This document shows positions 20,103-28,228 of a stretch of 33,872 bases of DNA, piece after piece. The position numbers and the translations under genes are program-made. Positions within the stretch are counted from its first letter, which is position 1. The number at the start of each line of letters is the position of its first letter. The stretch comes from Acidobacteriaceae bacterium (GTDB lineage Bacteria; Acidobacteriota; Terriglobia; Terriglobales; Acidobacteriaceae): NCBI GenBank assembly GCA_027452125.1, contig DAIDGZ010000026.1, positions 1 through 33,872 on the forward strand, read 5' to 3'. The notes beneath the pieces were generated by a model. It saw nothing but the letters and a program-made list of their open reading frames with translations, ran no database searches and had not been told where the DNA came from.

Positions 20103-20135
20103 GCTGGCCGGTTTCGTCGTCAGCAACCGGCCAGC
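20103..20135 (-). terminator. Intercistronic hairpin between SDR and GH106 genes
   Basis: GCTGGCCGGTT (20103-20113) pairs perfectly with AACCGGCCAGC (20125-20135) around an 11-base loop. It begins 6 bases after the SDR stop codon on the minus strand. No U tract follows, so partial termination or 3'-end protection is likelier than full termination. The rest of the 170-base gap shows only the ribosome-binding site of the GH106 gene. Confidence 0.6.
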
Positions 20136-20141
20136 TTCGCC

Positions 20142-20933
20142 TTACTTCTTCGCTACCGTCGCGCGCGTGGAGCCGGTCGTGATGCCCCCGTCCACCAGCA
20201 GCGTCTGCCCGGTGATGTACCGGCTCGCCTCCGAGGCCAGAAACACCACCGCCCCATCCAGATCGTCCGGCTGCCCCGGCCGCTTCACCGGGATTCGCTC
20301 GCACAGATACTGCACCCAGCCTTCATCCTCGTACATCACGCGATTCTGTTCCGTCTTGAACCAGCCCGGCGCCAGGCAGTTGACCGTAACGCCGTGCTTG
20401 CCCCAGTCGTCGGCCAGGCTCATCGTCATCTGCTTCACGCCGCCGCGGCTGGCCCCGTAAGGCGCCAGCCCCGCGTAGCCAAAAACACTGGTTACCGAGC
20501 CGATATTGATGATCCGCCCGTAGCCATGCTGGATCATGCTCCGCGCCACGGCCTGCGCAACAAAGAAGGTGCCGCGCAGGTTCGTCTCCAGAATCGTGTT
20601 CCAGTCCTCCCAGCTCACATCCAGCGCCGGCTTGCGGATATTGCAGCCGGCGTTGTTCACCAGGATGTGTATCTGCCCGTAGGCCGCCTCCGCTTCAGCC
20701 GCAAACCGCTGAATGCTCTCGTGGCTGCGCACATCCAGATCCAGCGCAACCGACCGCCTGCCCAGCGCCCGGATCTCCGCTTCAAACGGTGCCAGCGTCT
20801 CGCGATTGCGGCTCGTCAGCACCAGGTCCGCCCCGGCCCGCGCCAGCGCCCGCGCAAAGTACTGGCCAAGACCGCGGCTGGTGCCCGTCACCACCGCTAC
20901 CTGGCCTGTCAAATCAAACAGGTTCTCGCTCAT
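20142..20933 (-). CDS. SDR-family oxidoreductase (gluconate 5-dehydrogenase-like)
   Basis: This 263-residue classical short-chain dehydrogenase has the cofactor motif TGTSRGLG, the structural NNAG motif, Ser146 (NIGSV) and Tyr159. The usual catalytic Lys four residues after Tyr is Arg163 (YGASRGGVKQ). The C-terminal half (HGVTVNCLAPGWFKTEQN, ITGQTLLVDGG) resembles gluconate 5-dehydrogenase and 2-deoxy-gluconate 3-dehydrogenase. It probably oxidises a sugar or sugar acid with NAD(P) in the cytoplasm. ATG 20933 lies 8 bases past the stop of the upstream dehydrogenase, with AGGA between, so translation is likely coupled. Which sugar it uses cannot be told; rhamnose- or galacturonate-derived products fit the neighbours. 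Confidence 0.88.
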   Translation of the reverse strand: MSENLFDLTGQVAVVTGTSRGLGQYFARALARAGADLVLTSRNRETLAPFEAEIRALGRRSVALDLDVRSHESIQRFAAEAEAAYGQIHILVNNAGCNIRKPALDVSWEDWNTILETNLRGTFFVAQAVARSMIQHGYGRIINIGSVTSVFGYAGLAPYGASRGGVKQMTMSLADDWGKHGVTVNCLAPGWFKTEQNRVMYEDEGWVQYLCERIPVKRPGQPDDLDGAVVFLASEASRYITGQTLLVDGGITTGSTRATVAKK

Positions 20934-20941
20934 GCTCTTCC

Positions 20942-21982
20942 TCAATGGGCCGTAGGGGCCAGGATCACCTTCATCAGGTTCGGCTCGCGCGCGTGCAGCC
21001 GCTCAAACCACCGCGGACCCTCTTCCAGGGCGGCCACCGCGGTAATCAGCGGCTTCACCTGGATCTTGACATCGGCGATCAGTTCGATGGCCTGCGGATA
21101 CTCGCCCGACGAAGCGCACGAACCCTGCAGTCGAATCTGCCGCGTGACCACCTTCTGCAGCGGCAGCGTCACCTCCGGCGCAATGTTGCCGATCAGCGAT
21201 ACCGTGCCGCCCTTGCGGGTCGCGTCAATCGCCGCTGCCACCGTCTCGTTGCGGCCCACAGCCTCGTATGCCAGGTCCACGCCCTTGCCTCCGGTGCGCC
21301 GCAGCACCTCCGCCACCAGTTCCGCGCCGGAGCAGTGCAGAATCTCGTCGCCGCCCACCTGCCTCGCCAGGTTCAGCCGTGTCTCGTCCACGTCGGCAAT
21401 CATCACCCGCGCACAGCCTGCTGCGCGCGCCGCCTGCAGTGTCAGCAGCCCGATCATGCCCGCGCCAATCACCAGCGCCGTCTCCCCGCCCTTCGGCTCA
21501 GACACCCGCACGCCGTGCAGCCCTACAGAGACCGCCTCCAGCATCGCCGCCTCCGCAAAGCTGATCGACTCCGGCAGCTTGTACAGAATGCGCTCCGGCA
21601 CCACAACGTACTCCGCAAAAGCTCCGTGCCGCCGATAGTCTCCGCAGGAGACGCCGATCACCTGCCGGTTGTCGCACAGGTTGATCTGCCCCCGCGCGCA
21701 GTACGCGCAGGCGCCACAATAGACCGTCGAGTCAAAGGTCACGCGTTCGCCCGCCGCGTAGCCATGCACGGCCTCGCCCACCGCCGCCACGGTGCCCGCC
21801 GCCTCATGGCCCATCACAATCGGCGGAATCCTCCGCCCCGACGAACCGTCGTAGCCGTGTACGTCGCTGCCGCAGATGCCGCAGGCCTCCACGCGCACCA
21901 GCACCTCTTCCGCGCCCACCTCCGGCACGGGCATCTCGGCAATCGACAAGTGGCTGTATTCCGTAAGAAGCAATGTCTTCAT
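20942..21982 (-). CDS. Zinc-dependent medium-chain alcohol dehydrogenase (polyol/threonine dehydrogenase-like)
   Basis: This 346-residue enzyme has catalytic zinc ligands Cys37 (CGICGSD) and His59-Glu60 (MGHEAAG). The structural zinc lobe is Cys89, Cys92, Cys95 and Cys103. The Rossmann motif is ALVIGAGMIGLLTLQAA. Family members oxidise polyols, sugar alcohols or threonine with NAD+. Its place between an isomerase-like barrel and an SDR points to sugar or polyol metabolism. ATG 21982 was chosen because the sequence MKTLLLTEYSHLSI is a typical N-terminus; AGGAAGG lies 12 bases upstream, a little far. The frame stays open 12 codons further. Confidence 0.9.
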   Translation of the reverse strand: MKTLLLTEYSHLSIAEMPVPEVGAEEVLVRVEACGICGSDVHGYDGSSGRRIPPIVMGHEAAGTVAAVGEAVHGYAAGERVTFDSTVYCGACAYCARGQINLCDNRQVIGVSCGDYRRHGAFAEYVVVPERILYKLPESISFAEAAMLEAVSVGLHGVRVSEPKGGETALVIGAGMIGLLTLQAARAAGCARVMIADVDETRLNLARQVGGDEILHCSGAELVAEVLRRTGGKGVDLAYEAVGRNETVAAAIDATRKGGTVSLIGNIAPEVTLPLQKVVTRQIRLQGSCASSGEYPQAIELIADVKIQVKPLITAVAALEEGPRWFERLHAREPNLMKVILAPTAH

Positions 21983-22057
21983 GAGATAAATAAACCTTCC
22001 TGGTTCGCAAAGAATCAATAAGTCCGGTTGCAGCAGGCGCCCACGGCGCTCACCGCC

Positions 22058-22915
22058 TTACACGTCGCACAGATCCACCGCCGCGCGCAGGCTGGTCATG
22101 GCATCGCGCGTGGGCAGAAACTCATGCGCCACATAGCCCTTGTAACCCGTCCCGGCAATGGCTCGCATCACCCCATCCCACTGCACTTCCTGCGTGTCGT
22201 CCAGCTCATGCCGTCCCGGCACGCCGCCGGTGTGGAAGTGCCCGATCCACCGGATATTGGCGCGGATCGTCGCGATCAGGTCCCCCTCCATAATCTGCAT
22301 GTGGTAGATGTCGTACAGCAGCTTTACGTTGGGCGAGTTCACCGCCTCCATCACCTGCACGCCCCACGTCGTATGGTCGGCCATGTAGTCCGGGTGATTC
22401 ACCTTGCTGTTCAGCAGTTCCAGGCAAATGGTGACGCCGTGGTCCTCGGCAATCTTCTTCACGCGGTTCAGGCCCAGAATCGTATTCCGCGCGCCTTCCT
22501 CATCCGGCATGCCGCGCCGCACTCCGCTGAAGGTGATCACATTGGGCACGCCCGCCTTGGCTGCCAGTGGAATATTCTTGCGGAATCCCGCCTCAATGGC
22601 CGCATGATTCTCCACGCGATTCAGCGCATCCGGAATCGTCCCCCCGTCGGCATAGCCCATGGTGCAGATCAGCCCATACCTGCGCGGCACATCGTACTCC
22701 TCGGGCTGCAGCAGGTCGATGCCCTTCAGTCCCATCTGTGCGCCCGCCTGGCACAGATCGTCCAGTTCCATCTGCTTGTAGCACCAACGGCACACCGATT
22801 GATGAATGCGATCCTTGCGTGCGGTCACCTGTTCTCCTCCCGCCGTCCGTGCCAGCGCAGCCGCGGCCAGCCCCGTCTTGATTGCCGCGCGGCGGCTCAT
22901 TGCCAATGGATTCAT
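22058..22915 (-). CDS. Hydroxypyruvate isomerase-like TIM-barrel protein with Tat signal
   Basis: This 285-residue protein belongs to the xylose isomerase-like/AP endonuclease 2 TIM-barrel superfamily, closest in look to hydroxypyruvate isomerase (Hyi). A full metal site is visible: Glu166 (CLELLNSK), Asp202 (LLYDIYHMQ), His228 (GHFHTGG) and Glu265 (AHEFLP). The N-terminus MNPLAMSRRAAIKTGLAAAA is a twin-arginine signal, so the protein is likely exported folded. GGAGAGG lies 5-6 bases before ATG 22915. It starts 19 bases after the GH35-like stop codon, so it belongs to that operon. Export argues against a role in glyoxylate metabolism; epimerisation or lyase action on a periplasmic sugar is possible. 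Confidence 0.82.
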   Translation of the reverse strand: MNPLAMSRRAAIKTGLAAAALARTAGGEQVTARKDRIHQSVCRWCYKQMELDDLCQAGAQMGLKGIDLLQPEEYDVPRRYGLICTMGYADGGTIPDALNRVENHAAIEAGFRKNIPLAAKAGVPNVITFSGVRRGMPDEEGARNTILGLNRVKKIAEDHGVTICLELLNSKVNHPDYMADHTTWGVQVMEAVNSPNVKLLYDIYHMQIMEGDLIATIRANIRWIGHFHTGGVPGRHELDDTQEVQWDGVMRAIAGTGYKGYVAHEFLPTRDAMTSLRAAVDLCDV

Positions 22916-22934
22916 CCCACCTCTCCCCACTGCT

Positions 22935-24542
22935 CTAAAACCTGCCCATCCGCACGCGAACTACCTGCGGCTCCTTGTGGAAGCAAAGGCCGCGATCCAC
23001 CTCATCGCCATTCCATAGCCGCGTCGTCTTCCACACGCCGTTCACGTAGCTGCCCTCCTCCGCCGTCAGAATCTGCGAACGGATGAAGGGCGGCTTGCCC
23101 GGCAGGTGGAAGCGCACGCTGGCGTCAAACCCCGTCACCAGAAACTCGTCCGGCCCCAGTTGCGCCACCAGCGCCACGCCGTGCGCGTCCTTGGTGCCCG
23201 GCGCCTTGCGTCCGTCGGGCTGCGGAAAGCCGAAGCCCACGGTTGCCTGCCAGCCGCCGAAGTCCAGCTCCTGCTCGGCCTGCCCGGGCTCTTCCACGCT
23301 GGTCTTCACCTTGCCTTCAAACTCCAGTTGGGCAATCTCGCGATCCATCGGCGCGATCAGCGCGAAGTTGCGCGCATGTGCGCTCCATGGCGCATCGCCC
23401 AGGATGTTCCACCCGGAGTGATCCACGCCAAACGGCGAGAAGCAGATCGCATCGCTGCCCAGCGCGGAAAAGAAGAACTTCGCAAAGTCATCGGAACGTC
23501 CGGTCTCCGGAATCCACAGTGGATTGTCCGGCCGGTGATACGTCTCGATCAGCGAAAGATACTGGGCAGGATCGCTGGTGTAGATGTCCGGGCCGATCAT
23601 GTCGAGAGAAGGAGCCAGCGACTTCCACAAGTCCACGTGCGCCTGCACCGCACCGCCGCTGGGATAGAGAATGCCCGGCAGCGGCAACTGGCGCTGCGGC
23701 AGCTCTGCCGGCGGATAGCTGATCCACACATTGATGTAATACGGGATGTTGAACTCTTTCTTGCCTGCCGCCGCAATCTCGTTGATGTACTTGGCCTGGT
23801 GGTAGAGCTGGAAGATCTCGTCCGCGTCCGCTCCAAACACCTGGTTCCATGTGCCCGGCTCTTTGTGCGCCGCGGCCAGCAGGTCAGCCGGCGCCTGGCC
23901 GGCAAACTCCCGGTTCGACTCGGCAGAGAAATCCCGCACGCTGCCAATGTTGCCCGACTCATTCTCCACCTGCACCGCGAGGATCGTGTGCTGCTCGCCA
24001 TCGATCTGCTGCAGGTGGCGCATCAGCGCGACAAACGCCGCCTTGTCCGCTTCCAGGTTGGCGCGCGAGTCGGCGGAGAGTACGTCGATCGGCTGTCCAT
24101 CCTTGCGGATCACGCGCGGAAAGCGCTGCGGATGGGTCTTCACCCACACCGGCGCATACTGCATATTGCCGTTCTTCCATGTGCCAAACCACAGCACCAC
24201 CATGTGCAGGTGGTGCGCCCGCGCTCCTTCCACAAGCGCGTCCACGTTGCTGAAGTCGAAGTGGCCCTCTTGCGGCTCCACCTGCTCCCAGTACGCCGGT
24301 GCCTCAATCGTGTTGGCGTGCAGCTTCTCCATCGACTCCCATACCTGGGGCAGCTCGCTGGGCCACGCGCTGGAGTTGTGAATCTGGCCCCCGAGAACCA
24401 GGTAGGGCTTGCCCTCCACCATCAGCGCGTAGCGGCCATCTTTCTTCTCCAGGCGCGGCGCTTCAACACCGCGCGCGGCAGGCAGAACAAACATCGCCAG
24501 CAGAACGCTGGACACGAAGGCAGAAAACGTTGTCACTCGCAT
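22935..24542 (-). CDS. GH35-like beta-galactosidase (DUF5597-type C-terminus)
   Basis: This 535-residue secreted protein has a signal peptide at residues 1-27. The TIM barrel starts LVLGGQIHNSSAWPSE, as in family 35 and 42 beta-galactosidases. The acid/base is probably Glu195 (AVQVENESGNIG) and the nucleophile Glu346 (LWIPETGRS). The C-terminal ~170 residues (FGVDHSGWNI, then beta-rich DEFLVTGFDASVRFHLPG) resemble the DUF5597 domain found with such barrels. It would release galactose or a related sugar, for example from pectin side chains. ATG 24542 has GAGG 10 bases upstream. It heads the five-gene minus-strand run. Confidence 0.85.
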   Translation of the reverse strand: MRVTTFSAFVSSVLLAMFVLPAARGVEAPRLEKKDGRYALMVEGKPYLVLGGQIHNSSAWPSELPQVWESMEKLHANTIEAPAYWEQVEPQEGHFDFSNVDALVEGARAHHLHMVVLWFGTWKNGNMQYAPVWVKTHPQRFPRVIRKDGQPIDVLSADSRANLEADKAAFVALMRHLQQIDGEQHTILAVQVENESGNIGSVRDFSAESNREFAGQAPADLLAAAHKEPGTWNQVFGADADEIFQLYHQAKYINEIAAAGKKEFNIPYYINVWISYPPAELPQRQLPLPGILYPSGGAVQAHVDLWKSLAPSLDMIGPDIYTSDPAQYLSLIETYHRPDNPLWIPETGRSDDFAKFFFSALGSDAICFSPFGVDHSGWNILGDAPWSAHARNFALIAPMDREIAQLEFEGKVKTSVEEPGQAEQELDFGGWQATVGFGFPQPDGRKAPGTKDAHGVALVAQLGPDEFLVTGFDASVRFHLPGKPPFIRSQILTAEEGSYVNGVWKTTRLWNGDEVDRGLCFHKEPQVVRVRMGRF

Positions 24543-24562
24543 GTGCAAAGAGCCTCGGGGGA

Positions 24563-24592
24563 ACTATAAAGCGCACACTGCCCCCGCGGCAA
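24563..24592 (-). promoter_or_regulatory. Putative promoter of the rhamnosidase operon
   Basis: On the minus strand TTGCCG (24592-24587) and TATAGT (24568-24563) are 18 bases apart, with the -10 matching 5 of 6 consensus bases. Transcription would start about 15 bases before the GH35-like ATG, which leaves a short leader. It is a weak match in the -35 box. Confidence 0.35.
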
Positions 24593-24665
24593 ACCTCATT
24601 GCCGACCGCAACACATTACAAAGAATATTTATGGAAAAGATCCGGAGTCAGTGCCCCGATCGGGC

Positions 24666-26360
24666 TTAGAAGTAGAACGCCAGGCCGCCGCGCACGGCCC
24701 GCTGGCCCTGCGCAAAGATCACCACCGACCCATCGCTCAGCACGTACGGCTGATACCCCTGTGCCAGCAGATTCTCCAGGTCCAGCAGCGCCTCAAAGCT
24801 GGTGGCGCCCTCACGGCCCAAGCGGAACGGCTGCCGCACATGCACATTGAAGTAGGGCTCGGAGGCGTTCATGGAGAACGGCGCAACCGTCGTGACGGTA
24901 TTCTCCGGCTGCCAGCGGTAAGTGGCACGCCAATGCGTCCTGGTCCCCTCCACCGTACCGGAGAGAGCCAGTGCATACATCTGCGTGTAGCGGGGACGCG
25001 CCGACGCCAGCGCCTGCATCAGCCCCGTCGGCCGGTCTGCTGCCGGAATCACCAGTGCATTGCCGTTGGCGTAGGTGAGCCGCACCCGGTTCCCGCCCGG
25101 CAAATCATGCTCCACGCTGGCCTTCATTCCCGTTGAGGAGAAGCTCGGCGCCGTGCCGCGCAGCAGGCCGCTCGCCGTATCCAGCAGCGCCGCCCCCGTC
25201 ACTTCAGGAGCCGCCTCGCCTGCGGCAAACTGGCTGGCCGCTTCAATCACCGGATCGTCGATGTGTTCGTTGTAAATCGAAATGGAGACGCCGGAACTGT
25301 CTGTCTCGCGCTCCCAGGCAACCTCCTGGTGCAGCCCACGCTCCACCACCAGATTCTGCCCGCGGGTAGCCACTTCCGGAAGCCAGGTTCCCGCTTCCGT
25401 CTCATTTCCCTGCTCCCCGCCCTCAATCGTCGTCGCCATGCGATAGCTGACCGAGGTGGGTCCGTTATGCCAGGCAACCGTGGCAAACGGCAGATTGGCC
25501 ATCATGATCCCGGCCGACTGATCGGCAAAACGCGCCAGCACCGCTTCCGAGCCCACCTCGGCGTTCAGGGTATCGCCCAGGTTGATCGCCTTGGAGTTGC
25601 GGAAGGCCGCCTCCTGCACACCCTGGCCGCCCGCGCCGTTCACCTGCGGATGAATGGCGATCGCCGCTACCGATTGCACGGCCCCGGCAAAGCCCAGGTC
25701 CTGGCGGAAGCCCAGCATCGACTCCATCCAGCCATCGCTATTGGGGGCAAAATCCACGCGCGCCAGCAGCGCACGGCTGTTCTTAGGGGTGTCCTCAATC
25801 GTGGCGGAGATGCGCTGCCCGTTCTCGCCGAAGGTGCCTTCCTGGCCGGTAGCCATCAGGCGGGCCTTCAGCTTCGGCCGGGCGCCGGGTCCATCGGTCA
25901 CCACCACCAGCGGACCATCTTCCAGCCAGCGCAGCAGCGGCCGGTCTGCCGCCGAACGCAGCGTCCAGTCCCAGTCATCCTGGCGGGTCTTCGCGGTGCG
26001 TGGCTCTGAGGGCAACCACTGCATCACCTCGTACAGCGTATTCAGCGTGAGATTCACGACGGTGCTGGAGTGAACCCGCACATTCTCGCGCAGCGAAGGC
26101 AGATAGGATGCGCCCATCGCCTTCACGCCATAATGCCCGGGACGAACAGAATGAAAGAAATAGCGGCCCTTGCTGTTGGTATAGACCACCGCGGCTACGC
26201 TCAGGTCGGCTCGCAGCAGTTGCACCTCGGCCCCAATCTGCGGCACTCCCGCAGAATCGCGCACCGATCCCGAAACGGATGCCGGGCTCGCCCCGTGGAC
26301 GGGCATGACAGCCAAAGCAATCAGTGTGGCGAAACAAGCGAACTGGGCGAAGCGTTTCAT
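24666..26360 (-). CDS. Outer-membrane-like protein with carboxypeptidase-regulatory domain, function unknown
   Basis: This 564-residue protein has a signal peptide (MKRFAQFACFATLIALAVM..., cut near VHGAS). Residues about 28-100 are a carboxypeptidase D regulatory-like Ig fold (VSGSVRDSAGVPQIGAEVQL, YTNSKGRYFFHSVRPGHYGV). The remainder alternates polar and hydrophobic residues as in beta-barrels and ends in an aromatic run, GGLAFYF, typical of outer-membrane barrels. There is no TonB plug and no TonB box. Acidobacteria have many proteins of this style, mostly unassigned. It follows the GWxTD gene by 110 bases with a hairpin between. A role in the outer membrane is inference. Confidence 0.72.
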   Translation of the reverse strand: MKRFAQFACFATLIALAVMPVHGASPASVSGSVRDSAGVPQIGAEVQLLRADLSVAAVVYTNSKGRYFFHSVRPGHYGVKAMGASYLPSLRENVRVHSSTVVNLTLNTLYEVMQWLPSEPRTAKTRQDDWDWTLRSAADRPLLRWLEDGPLVVVTDGPGARPKLKARLMATGQEGTFGENGQRISATIEDTPKNSRALLARVDFAPNSDGWMESMLGFRQDLGFAGAVQSVAAIAIHPQVNGAGGQGVQEAAFRNSKAINLGDTLNAEVGSEAVLARFADQSAGIMMANLPFATVAWHNGPTSVSYRMATTIEGGEQGNETEAGTWLPEVATRGQNLVVERGLHQEVAWERETDSSGVSISIYNEHIDDPVIEAASQFAAGEAAPEVTGAALLDTASGLLRGTAPSFSSTGMKASVEHDLPGGNRVRLTYANGNALVIPAADRPTGLMQALASARPRYTQMYALALSGTVEGTRTHWRATYRWQPENTVTTVAPFSMNASEPYFNVHVRQPFRLGREGATSFEALLDLENLLAQGYQPYVLSDGSVVIFAQGQRAVRGGLAFYF

Positions 26361-26416
26361 CCTAGGTGTACACTCCAGCCGCGTCCCCTGGCGGATCCTC
26401 ACCCCTCAAAGAGCCT

Positions 26417-26462
26417 CCCGCGCGGCGCCCCGGATCTCACGTCCGGGTCCACTCCGCGCGGG
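26417..26462 (-). terminator. Nested hairpin after the GWxTD gene
   Basis: CCCGCGCGG (26417-26425) pairs with CCGCGCGGG (26454-26462), and inside it CCCGGA (26429-26434) pairs with TCCGGG (26442-26447). It begins 8 bases past the GWxTD stop codon on the minus strand. The exit reads AGGCTCTTTGAGG, a short U tract. It may be a terminator or a 3'-end-stabilising structure inside a two-gene unit. Confidence 0.6.
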
Positions 26463-26470
26463 TTATCCCT

Positions 26471-28228
26471 CTATTCCACGACAAAAGGTGCCGATTGTGC
26501 AATCTCTTGTTTTGAGATTGTATCGTCCACCTTCACCGTCACCTTGTACTTGCCCGGAGAAAGGCCTGCAATGGGCAGGGTCTTTTCCACGGTCAACTGG
26601 TCGCTGTGCGCCCCCAGATCCTTTGACGGAATCTGCTTCTGCAGGATCACCGCGCCGGTAGCCGCATCGGAGATCTCATACGTGACCATCGCATCGTTGC
26701 TCTTGGTGGCCTCATTGATGCCCAGGTTGTACACCTGCATCCACACGTTCAGATCCTGGGCGCGGTTGAAGCTCACCGGCTTGTTCGGGCCATCGCTCAC
26801 GCGCGGGCGAACAAACGTATTGTTGATCACAAAGTTGCCGCCGCCAATCTGCCGCGAGGGAACCTGGTACATCTGGTCGGCCAGAATCAGCGAAGAGGCG
26901 CCCAGCTTCTCGTCGTGATACTCCGGCACGTCAACGCCCCGGGCAAAGATGCCAATGTGATTCGGGTTGTTCACGTCCTTTACCGCGATATCCAGGCGGT
27001 AAAGTCCGGGCTGCAGGGGAACCGCCTTCCAGTAGACCCGCTTGGCATTCAACGCCTTCTGCAGTAGCTCCTGCGGCTCATCCACCTCCACCGTGTCCTC
27101 AAAGGTCTGCACGGTGCGGCCGGTAATCGTGGTAAAGCGGCCCAGAATGTTCAGCACGCCCTTGGAGACGCCGTCCTTGGTCACAAAGGTGATATCGCTG
27201 TTCTTGAACTGCAGCGTCACCGGTACCAGGTCCATGTCTTCGGTCACCTTCACAAAGTCGGTGCGCACATCGAAAGGCAGAATCGGGCCGCTGATCAGCT
27301 TGTGCTCGGAAATAAACGCGTCCAGATCCTTGAACTTCACCGGCGGAGGAGCAAATAGCTTGGCCGCCATCTCGATACGGTCAAACTCCTTGCCCTGCAC
27401 GTAGTCGCCCATCGGACCGCCGCCCAGGTTCTCCACGCCGTTGCCCTTGAACCGGTCGGACTTATCCTTGTGGTTCATCTCCTCATAGGTGGTCAGGCCG
27501 GCGCCCGGCACGTGCAGCAGCGCGTCCTTCTCGCTGCGATCAATCGTGAAGTGGTAGTCTCCGCACTGGCAGGTGTCCACAAACTCGATATTCACGTTCT
27601 CGCCCAGTCCGGGCAGATAGCGGTAGTGCCACACTTCAAACGGGAAGGTGGTCGTCGTGCCGCCGCCCTCTTCAGGCGTACGGTCGTACAAACCGCCCGA
27701 GGGATGCGAATCAATGGAATCCGGCGGACCCCATTCGATATAGATGCGGCCACGATCGGTCTTCCAGCCGGGCTTGCCCGCGGCAAAGTGCTCATTCGCA
27801 TAAGCAATCCGGCGGTAGTGCTCCTCACGCGCGGTATTGTCCGGCGAATCCGGATTGGGATTCCGGCGCTGCCAGAACTGCTCGATGAAGGCGTCGCGCT
27901 CCTCATCGTTGCTTAGGCTCAGAAAAGCCTTCCGCTCCTGGTCGGAGATGATGTAGGCCACGTCCTGGTTCAGCCAGGTCTTGTAAGGCCCCTTCAACTC
28001 CTGTCGCAGCTGCTTCTGCTGCTGGTAGCGCTGCTTGTCTGAAAGCTGCCGGTGAAGCGGGTTGTCATTCGATTCCTGATCCTGACTCTGGTCGCTGGTC
28101 TGCTGCTGTGCTGCTGCCGACGAATCCGGGGAATGATGCCGGGCCGCGAAGGCTCCGGCAGGGATAAAGAACAAGCCGCACCCCAGTGCGGCGCTCAGCA
28201 TATTGCGACCGTTAAGCACCATTGCCAT
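26471..28228 (-). CDS. GWxTD domain-containing protein
   Basis: This 585-residue exported protein has a signal peptide (residues 1-28, cut near AFAARH). A Gln/Ser-rich stretch follows to about residue 65. The GWxTD domain holds DVAYIISDQERKAF, FWQRRNPNPD and the name motif PGWKTDRGR (Trp155 to Asp158). The C-terminal half is beta-rich (LYRLDIAVKDVNNPNH, GLSPGKYKVTVKVDD), as in Ig-like modules. The family is common in Acidobacteria and Bacteroidetes and has no agreed function. AGGAG lies 5 bases before ATG 28228. The promoter just upstream has a good -10 box. Confidence 0.9.
   Translation of the reverse strand: MAMVLNGRNMLSAALGCGLFFIPAGAFAARHHSPDSSAAAQQQTSDQSQDQESNDNPLHRQLSDKQRYQQQKQLRQELKGPYKTWLNQDVAYIISDQERKAFLSLSNDEERDAFIEQFWQRRNPNPDSPDNTAREEHYRRIAYANEHFAAGKPGWKTDRGRIYIEWGPPDSIDSHPSGGLYDRTPEEGGGTTTTFPFEVWHYRYLPGLGENVNIEFVDTCQCGDYHFTIDRSEKDALLHVPGAGLTTYEEMNHKDKSDRFKGNGVENLGGGPMGDYVQGKEFDRIEMAAKLFAPPPVKFKDLDAFISEHKLISGPILPFDVRTDFVKVTEDMDLVPVTLQFKNSDITFVTKDGVSKGVLNILGRFTTITGRTVQTFEDTVEVDEPQELLQKALNAKRVYWKAVPLQPGLYRLDIAVKDVNNPNHIGIFARGVDVPEYHDEKLGASSLILADQMYQVPSRQIGGGNFVINNTFVRPRVSDGPNKPVSFNRAQDLNVWMQVYNLGINEATKSNDAMVTYEISDAATGAVILQKQIPSKDLGAHSDQLTVEKTLPIAGLSPGKYKVTVKVDDTISKQEIAQSAPFVVE

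Noticed and set aside
20389-22021. Long plus-strand frames over the SDR and Zn-dehydrogenase genes
   Set aside because: They cover two real genes in antisense and show no family signature.
23106-24569. 487-residue plus-strand frame opposite the GH35-like gene
   Set aside because: It lacks motifs and a ribosome-binding site; the opposite strand carries both catalytic glutamates of the hydrolase.
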